From positions 121,853,801 through 121,917,800 of the forward strand of contig NC_084663.1 of assembly GCF_028389875.1 (NCBI RefSeq): DNA of 64,000 nt, read 5' to 3'. The notes below the pieces were generated by a model, which was not told the DNA's origin, ran no database searches, and saw only the letters and a list, made by a program, of their open reading frames with translations. This DNA is from Rhea pennata. Lineage: Eukaryota > Chordata > Aves > Rheiformes > Rheidae. Position 1 is the first letter of the stretch; each line of letters opens with the position of its first letter. This document shows, piece by piece, positions 47,871 to 60,600 of this stretch. Made by a program: the position numbers and the translations under genes.

Positions 47871-50185
47871 TCGCTCTCCATCCGTGTGGATAGGTGCTAC
47901 ATGGTGTAGCTCTTTGGAGAGCGTTACTTGCTGTATAAAAATAAAAGTAAGGAAATGAAGTGCTAAAAACGACAGACTAGGCTTTGCACTGGGATGTGAC
48001 CGGTCAGATCGTAGTGTCAGAGGGAGCTGAGGGTCTCTCGGGTAAGACACTGAACCAGGACTGGAGCACGAGATGAAATTTATGAAAAAGCATAGGAAGA
48101 CACCAAAGGATTAAACGCAAAATAAGGGAAGAGCCTAGACTCTTTTACAATTTGCCTTGAACACGCAGCAACACTGAACATGCAACTGTTAAGCTGATTC
48201 GTTACATGTGCTGAAAATCCATACTCGAGTTGCACAGAAAAACCCACATTAAAAGGCAAAATACATTGCCTTTCCCCTGCCCCCTTCTGGATCAAAGTAG
48301 ACATAAAGCCACTTCTTCTGAAAGAACGTACTATTTTACATTGTTATTCTCATTTTCCTGAAGAAAGATCTCCTAGAAAATACTGCTGTTAAACAGGGTG
48401 ATTATTGCAATTATTGCAACTGTTTGAAAACTGAAGTAGTATCCAAAGATGGCAGGGAGGAATAAGCTGCACCTTTCTCTCCCTTCAGGAAGGAATGAGG
48501 CCCTGGGTCAGCTATTTGTCTGAAGAAGTGCCAGCAACCACTGCAAGCTCAGGCAGATGGGCCTCAAGATACAAAATCGGCAGCATCGGTGGATTTGACA
48601 GATCGTTTAAGCTGTAAAGACTCGTAAGACCAAGTGACAGCACAAGGCATGCTGGAAATGATCTGAACATAACGTGTGAGGCTACTTAGGGGTATTTTCA
48701 ATTGTGCACTGCTGATCTGTACTCAAAGTTTGGTCTGCTTCACCCCAGCCATGCCGGGCAAGCTTCCTTCTGCAAGCGCCAGGAACTGCAGGAGCAGCGA
48801 GGTGAAGGGAAACTGGCAACACTTATGAGAAAGACAGGATTTTGCTTTAGAAAAAAGCTGGTTTAGAGCATATCCCGGGCAAGAGAGCCCCACAGTGTCC
48901 CGTTGTCATTAGTGGCATTAAAATCAGTCATGGAGCTGTGGGTGAATACACAAAGCTCTCCACAACATTGCCCACTCATTGCACCATTATGCGGGTCCCA
49001 GGCGGTGGGACACCAGGATTAATCTTCAGCCCAACCTTGTGAATAACTCCTGTGAATCAGCAGGTCACTACCAGTATCATAAGTGGAGCCACTGAAGCCG
49101 TTTTCCTTGGATTCACACATGTCCAACAACACTTAGGATTATTTTTTTTTCTGAAGAACAGGAGAACTTGCGGGAAATGTTGGCACACAATAAAATCATG
49201 ACAGTGCATTACAGACGTGTGATGATGTGACAGGAATATTAATGCAGAAATAAACAGCTTGTTCAGGAATAGCAAGCAGAGAATGCTGTTCCTCGTATCA
49301 GTGATGAATTCACCTGCTGAAGACTGGGAAGGAGAGGAGAGAGACCTTCCTGAAGGTCCTAGGGGAAAGAAGGTTGTGGTAGGATCACTAAAGGAGAGAG
49401 ATCAGGTGGAGGAGGCTTTTTGTAAGCAACAAATGAAGACCCAGTGGTACTTCTGTGGTACCCAGAGCCTGTTTGGGAAGGATGTGCACCAGGCTATGTC
49501 ACAAGGTCATGGAAATGTGTTTACACAAGGGAGGAAAAAGCAACCCAAGAGGAGACACTCCAGATTGATTTTAAATAATAGGAGAGACTGCAAGCAATTT
49601 GGAGGACAAAATCATAATTCAAAATGATATTTGGCAGACTGGAGAAATGAGATGGGAAAGTAAAATAGGATGTTTGCCAATAAGGACAAATGACAAATTT
49701 TATCACCACGGAGAAATGATCAGCTGCTCAAGTAATCACTATCTATGGCAATTCTGTAGAGTGGAACATATGATTATAGTGTAATACAAACTCAATATAA
49801 GTCAACAGTGCCCTGCTGTTGTGAAAAAAATAAACATCATACAGGGTTATGCAAACAGGAATATAGCCTGTAGGACACATGGCGCTCAGCACTGGTAAGA
49901 TATTAGCTGAGATATCATGTTCAATCTGGAACACTGCATTTCAAAAAAGATACAGCCCATGTGGAGCATGGCCTGAGCTGCATGGCAAGAAAATATGGAG
50001 AAACATGACCCAAGCGGAAACATTGAAAGAAATCGAGCTGTTAAGAGAAAACTGAAGAGAGACAGAACTGTTTTCAAATAGCTAGAGGGTAATGAGGAAG
50101 GACATAAACTATTTACATATTCCTTCAGAATAGGAGAAAGCTGAAAAGGTTAAAGTTGCAGCAATGAAGATTCAGGCTGAACATA
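47871..50185. other. Intergenic upstream of CBS
   Basis: Unique sequence, GC content falling rapidly after the CpG island. A TATAAAAATAAAAG stretch occurs at about 47933 on the plus strand but has no associated gene. No coding exon or repeat was recognised. Confidence 0.6.
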
Positions 50186-51400
50186 AGAATCACAGAATAA
50201 CCCAGGTTGGAAAGGACCCTGGGGAGGTCTCCAGTTCAGCCTCCTGCTCAAAGCAGAGTCAACAGCTAGTTCAGATCAGGTTGCCTAGGGCTATGTCCAG
50301 TTGGGTCTTGAAAGCCTCTAAGGATGGAGACTGCACAGTCTCTCTGGGCAACCTATTCCAGTGCATGATTGTCCTCATGGGGAATTTTTATTCCCTGTAT
50401 CTAGTTGGATGTGTGCCTGTATTCCTATCTTCTCTTTCAATTAAAATTAAAGTAAAATTAAGTAAATATCTTGGTTTCATCTTCTTGATGATCTCCCTGT
50501 AGGCACCGGGCATTGGCTGTTAGGTACCCCGCAGCCATCTCTTCCCCTGGCTGGGCAAGCCCCATTGAGCCTCTCCTCCCAGTATGAGCACTCCAGCCCC
50601 CAACCACATTCATAGCCCTCGCTTGAATTCCAGTTTATCTGTGTCTTTCCGGTACTAGGGAGCCCCAAACTGGACACAATACCGAGGCGAGGTCTAAGCA
50701 GTGCTGAGCAGAGGAGGATAGTCACTTCCCTCACTCTCCTGGCAATGACTCTGCTCACACAGCCCAGGATGTGGTTGGTTGTTGCTGCCAGGGCATGCTG
50801 TGGGCTCATGTCCAGCTCACTGCCTTCCATGATGTCCAGGACCTTTCCTGCAGATCTGCTCCCCAGCCAGGCAGTGCCCAGCCAGCACTGTGGCCAGGGC
50901 TCCCTCCTTCCCAGGGCAGGGCTTTGTGTTTGTCCTTGCTGGATTTCATAAGTTTCGTGCAAGTGCATCGTCCAACCTCTGCAGATCCTCCATGATGGCA
51001 ACCCTGTCCTCCAGTGCATCAACTGCACTGCCCCAATTTGGTATCATTCTCAAACCTGATGAGGATGCACTCATTTCCTCCTGGAAGTCACTGGTAAAAA
51101 TATTAAACAGAACAGGTTGCAGGACAGTCCTCTATAGTACCCCACTTGTAGGGTATGAACCATTAACCACTGCTCCTTAAGTCCAGTGACCCAGCCAGTT
51201 TTTCACTTATCTGGAAGTCCACCCATACAAACTGCAACACCCCAGCTCAGATACCAGGATGCTGTGGGAGACTCTATCAAAAACCTTGTTCAGGTCAAGT
51301 ACTATTACTACAAGGTAGATGTTGTCCACTGCTCTCCCCTCACCTACAGATCTGTTCCCTTTGCTGAAGACAGTCTTACTGTAAGGTGTTAAAGCTGCCA
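50186..51400 (-). mobile_element. CR1 LINE fragment, minus orientation
   Basis: The plus strand starts AATCACAGAATAACCCAGGT, followed by TGGAAAGGACCC and CTCCTGCTCAAAGCAGAGTC: the reverse complement of the CR1 3' terminus. Reading the minus strand upstream, reverse transcriptase remnants include GRAVDNIYLVVIVLDLNKVF then DRVSHSILVSELG (51.25-51.39 kb), the CR1 KAFD..SH region. Frames are broken. The middle portion is less clear, so it may be rearranged or two neighbouring pieces. The 5' limit is approximate. Confidence 0.85.
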
Positions 51401-53135
51401 CTGCACAAGAGTTTTGAGAATCACAGAACTGGCTAAAGACCAAGGGCTTGGCTCGTTGAAGGCCAGGCAAGAAAGGCAATTAAATGTCACTTTGTTGTGG
51501 CCAACGTGGTGAGACTGTAAAGGTTAAAAATCATGAGTCAGACACCTCCAGAATGAAAAGACTGGCCCAGACTTTTATTAACCTCTTACTTGGTCACATT
51601 TTGGCCTTTCTTTAATTTTGGAAATCCCCCTGCCGATCCCCAGCCAGCTATGCAACAATTAATGCTGCTCGCACTCCCGAAGTCAGAAAGGCAGTTTGCT
51701 CGCTTTCCACTTAAGCTTTGTCTAGAAATCAGTTCTTCTCCCCACCTGCCTCAAAGTCCCTTTACGAAGGCTCTTCTTCCTGCAGCAGCAGGGCTTTTCA
51801 CTCCCCAACACGAGAAGAAGATGAGAGGAACCATTCTCCCTTTTTGGTAAAGAGAAAGGAGGAAGGAAGAGCAAATGATGGAAGATGCAGGACTGTACTG
51901 AGCTGTGAAACTCTCTGATCTTTCTCTTGTGCAAGACCAATATTAGCTTTTCTTTCTGATCTTTCCCTTGTGGAAGAGCAGTATTAGCTATCGAGGGATG
52001 AGGGACACGGGTGGCTAGAGAAGGGAGGCACCCCCTCCCCGCACAGCAGGCTCGTCAGGCAGCAGGCTGCAATGGAAGCAACTTCCTCCTTCCTCTCTCC
52101 TCCTGGCTGCAATCCCAGACAGCTCCAATGGGAAAGAGAAAATAATCTGAAACACAACCAAAATTCAGTTGTATAGGTGGCAACAGTTGAAATCAAGCCA
52201 GACACTGGCAAAGGCACAGCAGGTCTAAACCAGGTTGACTACAGGTTTTTCTGTAGAAAATTAAGGGGCTGGGAAACCGGTTTGATTGCTCTCTGCTGCC
52301 TTTTCCCCACTTTCCCTCACAGCTCACTAAAACAAGAGCAAGAACAGATATTTTTTCCCCTTCCCCTCCAGATCTAACTAAAAGAGCAGTTTTGGAAATG
52401 TGAGAGTTGGAAGCAAGTGAGTAGCCTACAGCTTACTGATTTTACAGTGCTCAGGAAAATAGCACTACATATACCTTCCTCATAAACAAATCACACTGTG
52501 CCAAAGAAATACTCTAATCGTACCAGTTTCTCTATTGGAAACAGCTTGCAGGGCTCTGAATTTTGTAAGGTACTTGAATCAAAGGGGCACCAATACATGC
52601 ACAAACTGTTCTATGCAGTTCCAGCTCACCTGAGAGGTTGCTGCCCCCAGCCTCACTCATATCCCACCATATCATCAGAAGTTGTCGTCCTGCTCTATTA
52701 ATGTACCTTTGCAGGTAACTTGTGTCCTAAATCAGATAATCATCTGCTAAGAAGTAGGTAGCTGTGTCTTAACAGTTATAGATGAGACAGGCAACATCAC
52801 TCTCCCCCTTCCCACTTAGCACACATTGAAACGAAGGTGCTGGCTACCCATATCAAGTCTTTGAACAGCAGAACTAGTTTGTTAGATTCCGCTGTTCACC
52901 CCAATTTCACAAATCTAGTTTACCATTGAAGGTTTAGACCAATTGAATGGCCTTTTTTTTTGGGGGGGGGTAGTAACTTTCAGGAGGAAAATGGCAACCT
53001 TCTGAACTGGTTCTGCTGCAACAAAATTTAACTGTGGTAAAGGAGAGCTCCATCCTTTCACTATTCTTTCTTCTTGCAGGAGGTTGTAATTTTATGAGGA
53101 ATTAAACAACATGACTTTAGTAACAGGGAATTGGA
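51401..53135. other. Intergenic, nothing recognised
   Basis: Unique sequence with a short T9-G10 run near 52953-52972. No gene or repeat family was recognised. Confidence 0.55.
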
Positions 53136-53139
53136 TGTT

Positions 53140-53588
53140 TGTAACTGAGATGCTTAAGGGACTGGAGAAGGCTACAAAAGTGATTAAGGAACTGCAGTCT
53201 CTCTCGTTTGAGGAGCAGCCAACAGAGTGGGCACTGTTAAGCCTGGAGAAGAAAAAGCTCAGGGCGATCTCATCAATGTGTATGAATACCTGGTGAGAGG
53301 GTGTCAAGAGGATGGGGCCAGATTCCATGAGAGGTAACGTGCACAAACTGAAACACAGGAAAATCCATTTGAATATAAGAACTTCACTTCTTCACCATGA
53401 AGGTGGTTGAAAACTTGGACAGGTTGCCCAGAGAGGTTGTGGAGTCTCCAACCTTGGAGATATCTGAAACCTGACTGCATAGACTCCTGTGTTATTTTTA
53501 TACAGCTGATCCTGCTTGAGATGGGGAGCTGGACCAGATGAGCCCCAGAGGTACCTTCTAACCTCAACTATTCTATGATTGCTTGACT
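53140..53588 (+). mobile_element. CR1 LINE 3' fragment
   Basis: Plus-oriented CR1 3' end. It includes GGTTGCCCAGAGAGGTTGTG, then GAGTCTCCAACCTTGGAGAT, GAGCTGGACCAGATGAG and GAGGTACCTTCTAACCTCAA, ending CTATTCTATGATTG at about 53582. It is diverged and strongly 5'-truncated, and lies about 1.7 kb from the oppositely oriented CR1 to the left. Confidence 0.88.
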
Positions 53589-56500
53589 GATGAGCACATC
53601 ACTAACAAGGAAGGATTATCTATACAGATGAATGCTTTGATATCTGTGCACGTGAATTTGATAAACTGAAAACTGCAAGAAGAAAAGTTGTATACATTGC
53701 TAAATAAAGTACCACTGACTAATTGGACAAACCAGAAATGGTTGTGCATAGTTTAAAATTTGTTGAGCATCAATATAACATGAAGATGTACTGGTTTATT
53801 CCACCAGCATTTAGCTGGAACGTTGATTTTTAAAGTTGAAATTCATACATGCTAAGGTCAAGTTGTGCTCTGTAGTATTGTAGCTCTGCTCCATCCCTGC
53901 AGGCAATGGCAAAAGACTAAGGCTATAAACATTCTCTTCTATGACAGCCTTACTAGCAGTCTAGTCATAGCAGATTACTTCCTTACAATTTGAAATGACT
54001 GCACAGCAATTCTGCGCTGCTCTTGACTTTTCCTGAATAGAACTGCTTTTAGACCAGTTGGAGGTGTAATATATCAATAGTTGCAAGTGTTGGAGAATAT
54101 ACTGATTAACCCTCCCATACTCCCAAAGTACTGCTCTTAAAGCAGTTCCAGGTCTAGTATGTTAAATAAAGACAGTATGTTCAGTTTAAGCTGCAACTGT
54201 AAAAGTATTAGTACAACAATGAGAATGGACACACTCATTAACTCCCAGAGACTTGCAGCTTAAGCTATGAAATACTGGAAGAATCATCTTTAAAAAGCTG
54301 AATCCCCTCTCACTCAACTAAACAAAGTCCTCAGTCAAAGTTAGGAGCCACCTTATTTCTAGTTCACAACAGAAATTTGCAAGCTTTCCTTGACTACAGA
54401 ACAATGAAAGTCACAATCTTTTGATACTTAACCTTTACCAATTAGATAAAGTCTGAAAAATCTGAACTTTTTTTTTTTTTTTTAAGTTGAAGGAAAGGCT
54501 TGCACCACCAGCCCTAAAAAACAGAAGGCAAAGAATCACTCAAAGTAACAGCTCAAATCAAGAGCTGGGAATTTAAAAATTGTAGCCTTTATCATCACTG
54601 GTCACTTAAAGAACAGCATCCCATGTAAAGGAAAGGGATTATTTTTGTCACATTCTTATAAAAAAAGGCTTTATTTTGAACAAGTTTTCTCCATTTGGTT
54701 TTACAGTCTCAACATACATCATATTCATGGACAAGCAGCATTTTCACAGAGTAAGAGCCAAATACAAATAAGAGGAAGCCACTTGGGATTAACAGTTTCA
54801 ATCAAATTGACTCTGATTTAAGAAAATACTGTATGCTGTCACTTATTTGAGGTAAAGGAATTCCATAAACTAACATCCACCGTTTAACAGAAGAGCTGAC
54901 ATTGAAATATTTGTGAGAAGTGGGTACCTTTGCGAAAGAGGGGAATTCTTACTCTGAGACAATGTGAACTACACTGGAAGGATGAGATGGGATTTCCACT
55001 GTCTTTATATTGATAAACTTGTCCAGTTTGGACAAATGTCTAAGTATTTAACCAAGTTTGTGCAGTTTAAATTTCAGATTTGATGCATTTTACTGGTAAT
55101 GTACAGTCATACAGAAGGTGAACTTAGCAAAAGATACATCATGAGCTTAGTTTACGTGCTGAATGCTGTCACTAACCAGCCTTACAGGTAATGATCAATG
55201 TATATTTTTCTCTTGAGTATCCAGTAAAATCCTTTGCTTTCAATGCCCTATATGACATATTCCAGTTATGTCATTAATTCTTAGGCAGCTGTGGAATCAG
55301 ACAACAGAATTATGCATTAAGTGGAATTCAAATGGGCTTTCTTTTTAAGAGAAATTGTACTGAGAGAGGGGAAATGCAACTTCTGCTATCATACAAAAAT
55401 ATACCTGCTGTTTAATAAGGTTTACCTAAACTGGTGAAAACCATTAGAGGGACACACTTATGTTACTTTAAAACTAATCTGCTAATTTGCTATAAAACTA
55501 ATAGCAAATCAGCTTGCATTATTAATCTCTGTGTAAAACAGGGTCTTAAACATAGTAACATTATACTAGATGCTGTGTTAAAAAAAAAAAAACAAAAAGG
55601 CTATCCTCACCTTTTTGAGCTTGAAATTTAAATTAGCTCACTAAGAACCCTAACCTCACTGAAGAGGAAATGGAACTGGATTAATATGCTGTAAACTGCA
55701 AGAACTAAGTTATCAATGTTAAATTCCTAATGCCTAGCAGAAATACTACAGGTTTCACTTTAGCCATCTATTCTAGGCACTGCTCAGTTTCTTCAAGTGA
55801 AAAAGAAAGCATAATTTGATTTATTTACTTGTAACACAATGTAAACAGCAAACCCATCTTCGTGTAGAGATACATTTCTTTAAAGAGGTTAATGACAAAA
55901 GAAGTTTCATAATCTGGTTAACAAAACCATCCAGTAGAAACATAAGCAATTCAATCTGAATTGGAACAAAAAGGTTTAAACAGGCAAGACATTAATTTTT
56001 AAAGCCACACTTTTCAGTACTTTGTGTCCCAGTTCCAAGTTCCAGTGAGCAAAATGTTTTTAGGCTTATTTTGGAGGGAAAAGCTGGTTTGTTAATCTGT
56101 GTAAAGCTTACATATCCTTTGCACTTCTTTTTAAATAATTGAGGAATAGATCTACCATTTAGGAAGTTATCCAACTCTGAGAACTAACAGAGCACTAGTA
56201 AGTTCTCTTCTACACTGGAAGTTGCATTGTATTAGGAAGCTTCATGTATGTAAAATTTTATCTTGCAGAAATATGATCATTAACCAAAATGTCATGCTAT
56301 CTCATAAGCAATTTGAATAAAAGCAGAAATGAATGAATTTAAACTGAAAGTCAGCTATTGTACAAATTGTCTCTCAAGACGTTCCAGCAATATTTCAATT
56401 AGAGCTTTAAATTCTTAAAAGATGCACATCTTACTAATTATACTTATTGTGCAATTCAGTTAAGACAGGAGGTTTTTTTTTTTGTGAAGAAACTCTCATC

Positions 56501-57390
56501 TGTTCACTAGTTTTTAATCCCACTTCAGACCTCTTGCAAGTGAGTGAAGCTGGAAAAAAATGATTTGTTTTCCACTAGTGTCCAATTAATTTAGTATGAT
56601 ACTGAACACTAATGAAAAGTTTTCTATTAAAGGACAGCCAAGAGAACACAAGAGTGAAAAAAATTTAAGCTGTTAATAAATTTGGTCCTTGTATTTCAGG
56701 ACCTTGTACTTCCTTCAATACATCCTATGTAAATACACCCTGCTGCAATGGAGTATGAGTTTTGGAACAACTCACCTGCCTATTATGAATCACTGCAGTA
56801 AGATTATTATCCTTCCCGCTGCACTAGGTAATTTCCTTCTAGCCAAAGACAAGGGATTTAATCAAGAATCATAAGAAATTGAACTGTGAACTCTGGAACA
56901 GTCAAGAGCAGCAACTCAACTGCTCCAGAGTGCTTAGAAAATAGGCTTTAGATTTTACACCAAGGAATTGGATTTATTGTAAATGCCACAGTCACATTAG
57001 TAGACAGAGCACAGACTTCTAGTAACAAACAAACATACATTTTTTTTTAACTAAGCATTTCTACTTGGTAAATAAATGCACTTCGCACAGCCTTTCTTTT
57101 AAATGTGCCTAAACTAACCTAAATAAGCAGACAGCATAGCAGAAAAGGGAAACTTATGTGAGTAACTGTTTCTCAAGCAGTATATTATTTTTACTATGTA
57201 TATAATATTTTATATTATATACACACACATCTTCATCAACAGTTCAAATCATACCCGAATAAAAAGAAAAAAAAATGGTGCTCCTCCAATACATTTACCA
57301 CCTTTCCCTCAGGCATAGTTAATCCATGTATTTGTCAAGATAGAAGAATGACAATTAAAAAGACTCCCCCCACAAGAAACAAGTTACACA
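53589..57390. other. Intergenic 3' of U2AF1, AT-rich
   Basis: AT-rich sequence downstream of the U2AF1 poly(A) signal, with a T run at about 54468-54483 and a TATA/ACAC microsatellite near 57186-57230. A second minus-strand AATAAA (plus strand TTTATT at about 54671) could serve a longer U2AF1 3'UTR but there is no direct support. No coding sequence was recognised. Confidence 0.5.
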
Positions 57391-57394
57391 AAGA

Positions 57395-57511
57395 ATACTG
57401 TATCACTACAAATTTTTATTCAGAAGCCCATCTTTAAAAAAAATCTCATTATGAACTTGTTTGGTCAAACTACAACACTTTCTAGCAGACATACAGTAAA
57501 AATGGCATGGC
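57395..57511 (-). other. U2AF1: U2AF1 3'UTR
   Basis: Short 3'UTR from the TGA stop to the expected cleavage site 15-20 bases after AATAAA. No other motif was recognised. Confidence 0.75.
57415..57420 (-). promoter_or_regulatory. U2AF1: U2AF1 poly(A) signal
   Basis: AATAAA on the minus strand, within CTGAATAAAAATTTGTAG, 92 bases below the U2AF1 stop codon. This gives a short 3'UTR of roughly 110-120 bases (about 57395-57511), in line with the short 3'UTR of mammalian U2AF1. Confidence 0.85.
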
Positions 57512-57650
57512 TCAGAATCGACCAGATCTTTCACGGTCTCTTGACCGCCTCCTATCACGTTCACGTCCTCCTCCTCCTCCACCACCACCTCCACGACCAC
57601 GATCTCTGGATCTAGACCGACGTTCACGGGACCTCGACCTGGACCTATGC
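57512..57650 (-). CDS. U2AF1: U2AF1 last exon: RS/Gly tail and stop
   Basis: Encodes [19 protein letters not shown], nine Gly, then [17 protein letters not shown] and TGA (57514-57512). The arginine/serine-rich domain mediates contacts with other SR proteins. The glycine run is built from GGA/GGT codons, a length-variable site; human has twelve. Confidence 0.97.
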
Positions 57651-60600
57651 CTTTAAAGAAAAGTTTGAAATTTTATTGTTTCACCATATTCAGTAACTTA
57701 CAAACCATGCAATGGAATATTGAAGGATATAAGTAGTAGGGAGGAGGGAAGGTAATGTGGGATTTAAGGTATTGATAAACTGCCTCTGTGTTTACTGTTG
57801 TGGAGTCAACACATACTGTGAAAAGACACAATTGTTCACTGCTGATCATTCATCAGAATGGATGCACAAACCTTAAGAAATAGAGGAACTAAGTGCACTG
57901 TTACACAGCTTCTAATTGAAGCAGTAAGAAAAGCAGACACCTGCTACACAAAAAGCCTACAGCTGTTTTCAAGTCCACTTCTTTGAGACCAACTGCATCA
58001 ACTAACAGTTAAAAATTTAAGTTCTCTATTGACTTTTTTACTTCCAGAAGGCATCAGAATTTGCAAGTATCCCTGCCTCTAAGGATCATGATTTTTAATG
58101 TCAGCCACAAAGCTCAAAACCATCCAGAATATATTGCTAATACAGCTACTAGGATTTACAGCTTAGTACAAACTTAAATAGCTGCAGAAAATACAGCAGA
58201 ACTTAACATTTGTGTTTGCATGAACTTCTAAAAATCTAGGTTTGCAGAATATTGTTCTGCATTGAGATGTTACTGGAAGGAAGGGGTAGAGGTGGGGAGG
58301 CAAGGCAAATTTCACTATGACACACAACTTGTGTGCCACTGGGCTGTCCAGAATTATTAAATTATCCCACCATTCAGAAGTTTTGCTGTACCCTCCCTTC
58401 TTGTAATTGAAGCTTTTGCATATCTCATTTGTGTAGAACTATTTTTCAGGTCACTGTAAATTACATATTCTACCTGTAAACTCCACTGACTCAAGGACTG
58501 ATTTTTTTACATCAACCTTTACTGCTAGCATGTGATAACTTTAGCTTCATGAAGAATTTATATAGGCCAATAAAGAAAACTAGCAAGAAACTAGAAGACT
58601 CAACTATTTGTTTTACCACTGTCTGAAACTGGGCTACAGGTAAAATAATCATTTCAAATCTGATCTGTCTTGCAAGAAGAGGTAATGCCCTAGTGCTTTA
58701 CTGAGTCTGAGCTATCATGATTCGTAAGAGTAACCACAAGGCAAAGGCAAGAGCAAGTTTTCTTTTCAAAAAAGAAAGAAAAAAAAAGCCCCCCAAAACC
58801 CCAAACATCTTACAAGCTTGCATTTAAGACCCAATTAATATTAACCGGGATATTTTAGAAAAGAATTTAGTCAAATATTTGTCCCTAAATATTGCATCTA
58901 TGCAATCTGCGTTTTCCACGCTTAAATGCATCCTTGCAGATCCTAAAACACAGCAAAATATTCACAGCATTGAAAATGCGTATTTGTGAAAAGGGCAATA
59001 TTTCACCAACTAGAGACACTTATAGGGAAAGCATTTCATAATTCTAGGCTCCTTCTGTGATTGAAACAGGGAAAAGGATACCTACAAAGCAAGCTCAACA
59101 AGTTTACATCCCTACCTTAAATATCACAAGTTTCCTAAGAACAAGGAGATTGAATCCAGCTCAGAATGAACCATCCACAAAACAGGTGTCATAACAGCAG
59201 CACTGGTACAAGCTTTTCTATATGGGATCTTCATAAATATATAATTTAATACAAATAGTAATGTGTATTTATTGCAACCTTTTTTGCCAGTAAGAGAAAT
59301 TATTATCCCTTTGCCCTGTTGAGCATTCCTATCAAGGAGCATCATTTTGTGGGAACAGTGTTAATAAAAGTGCTCAAGAGAGCAAGCTCCTGTTACCAAT
59401 AATAAGGAAGTAGAAGAATGAGCCATTAATTGTTGAAACTAACTAAAGAAAATAGTAAAACCAAATCAGGCTGCTTCCTGAATGTATCTATAGATGCAAA
59501 TGACTGTACTTAATGCTAAGTGACTGATCTGATTCTGAAAAAAATCCCAACAAGCCAAGTACCCTGCTTCTAACAGAGATCAGTAGCAAATACGTACAAA
59601 AGAGGGTAAGCAGAGAAGAGGCATGAAGCAAACTTTGAATAAACTCTCAGCCTATAACAGCTTGTAATTAGGGGATTTGAATCAGAGGTAGTTCCTATGT
59701 ACTTAAGTCTCACTGGATATTTTTTTTGTTGTACTCAGTCTTCTCTTAAATTCACATCAGCCTTCAGCATCCATAGCAACTCTTAGTAAGTTACTTTTGA
59801 ATTGTTCTATAAAGACTAATCCTTTGTTCTAAATTGGCCACTTGCTAACTTCAGTTGGAGCCTTTCATTTGCACATCTATCAGAACTTGACTGGAAAAAG
59901 GAAGACAGGACTTTATCAAGTTTTGTTTTCAGAATACTCAACTATTTATCCTTACTCTATCCATTTGAATTGTGTTCAAAAATCAAACTCACTTTTTACG
60001 ACGACGCCCATACAATTCGCGTCTTAACTCCCGAGAAATGGGCTTCAAATGCATAAAGTTGCAGAAACCTCCTCGTGTACACTCCCTGAAACAGAATTTG
60101 AGAAATAAAATTAAAATTCCTTACTCTACACTATGTCTGTTTGCCCTAAGACCTAGTGGTCATCTAGCCACCTAAAAGTTAATGAACTCTAACACTAAAA
60201 ACAATGAAATGCAAGCATCATTTATGGGAAATAACTCACTCAATTGCGTATCAAAGTCCTAGAAAGATGGCAAAATCCAAGAGGTTGACTGTAGGTCTCA
60301 ATATTGCTGTTACCTGAAGTGCTTTTTCCTTACCCATAAGATACATATAAAAACCACACCTAGTAACCACCTTTTCTGTGCAAGCTTTCTATCACAAACA
60401 GGAAGCAACTTTTTACCCCATTTCATATTGACGGCAACAAGCCTCTCTGAAGTCAGTCACAGGTGAGAGCTCAGCATGAATGGGCTGTCCATTAAACCAG
60501 CGATTGTTCAGGTCAATCACAGCCTTTTCTGCATCTTCTTCACGGCGAAACTAAAAGTAAAATTAACATTTTTCTCACGTTACAGAGAAGCAACAGAGGT

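Noticed and set aside
47286-48050. 254-codon minus-strand open frame through the CpG island
   Set aside because: GC-rich, low-complexity (Pro/Arg/Ala runs, then Phe/Ser from the purine tract) with no domain. Long open frames are expected by chance in such DNA, and it overlaps the CBS promoter.
50477-51028. 183-codon minus-strand open frame
   Set aside because: Lies wholly within the CR1 fragment and shows no host protein domain; it is transposon-derived.
57406-57627. 73-codon minus-strand frame rich in Val/Glu/Gly
   Set aside because: It is the wrong reading frame of the U2AF1 RS/Gly exon; the correct frame gives the conserved RS tail.
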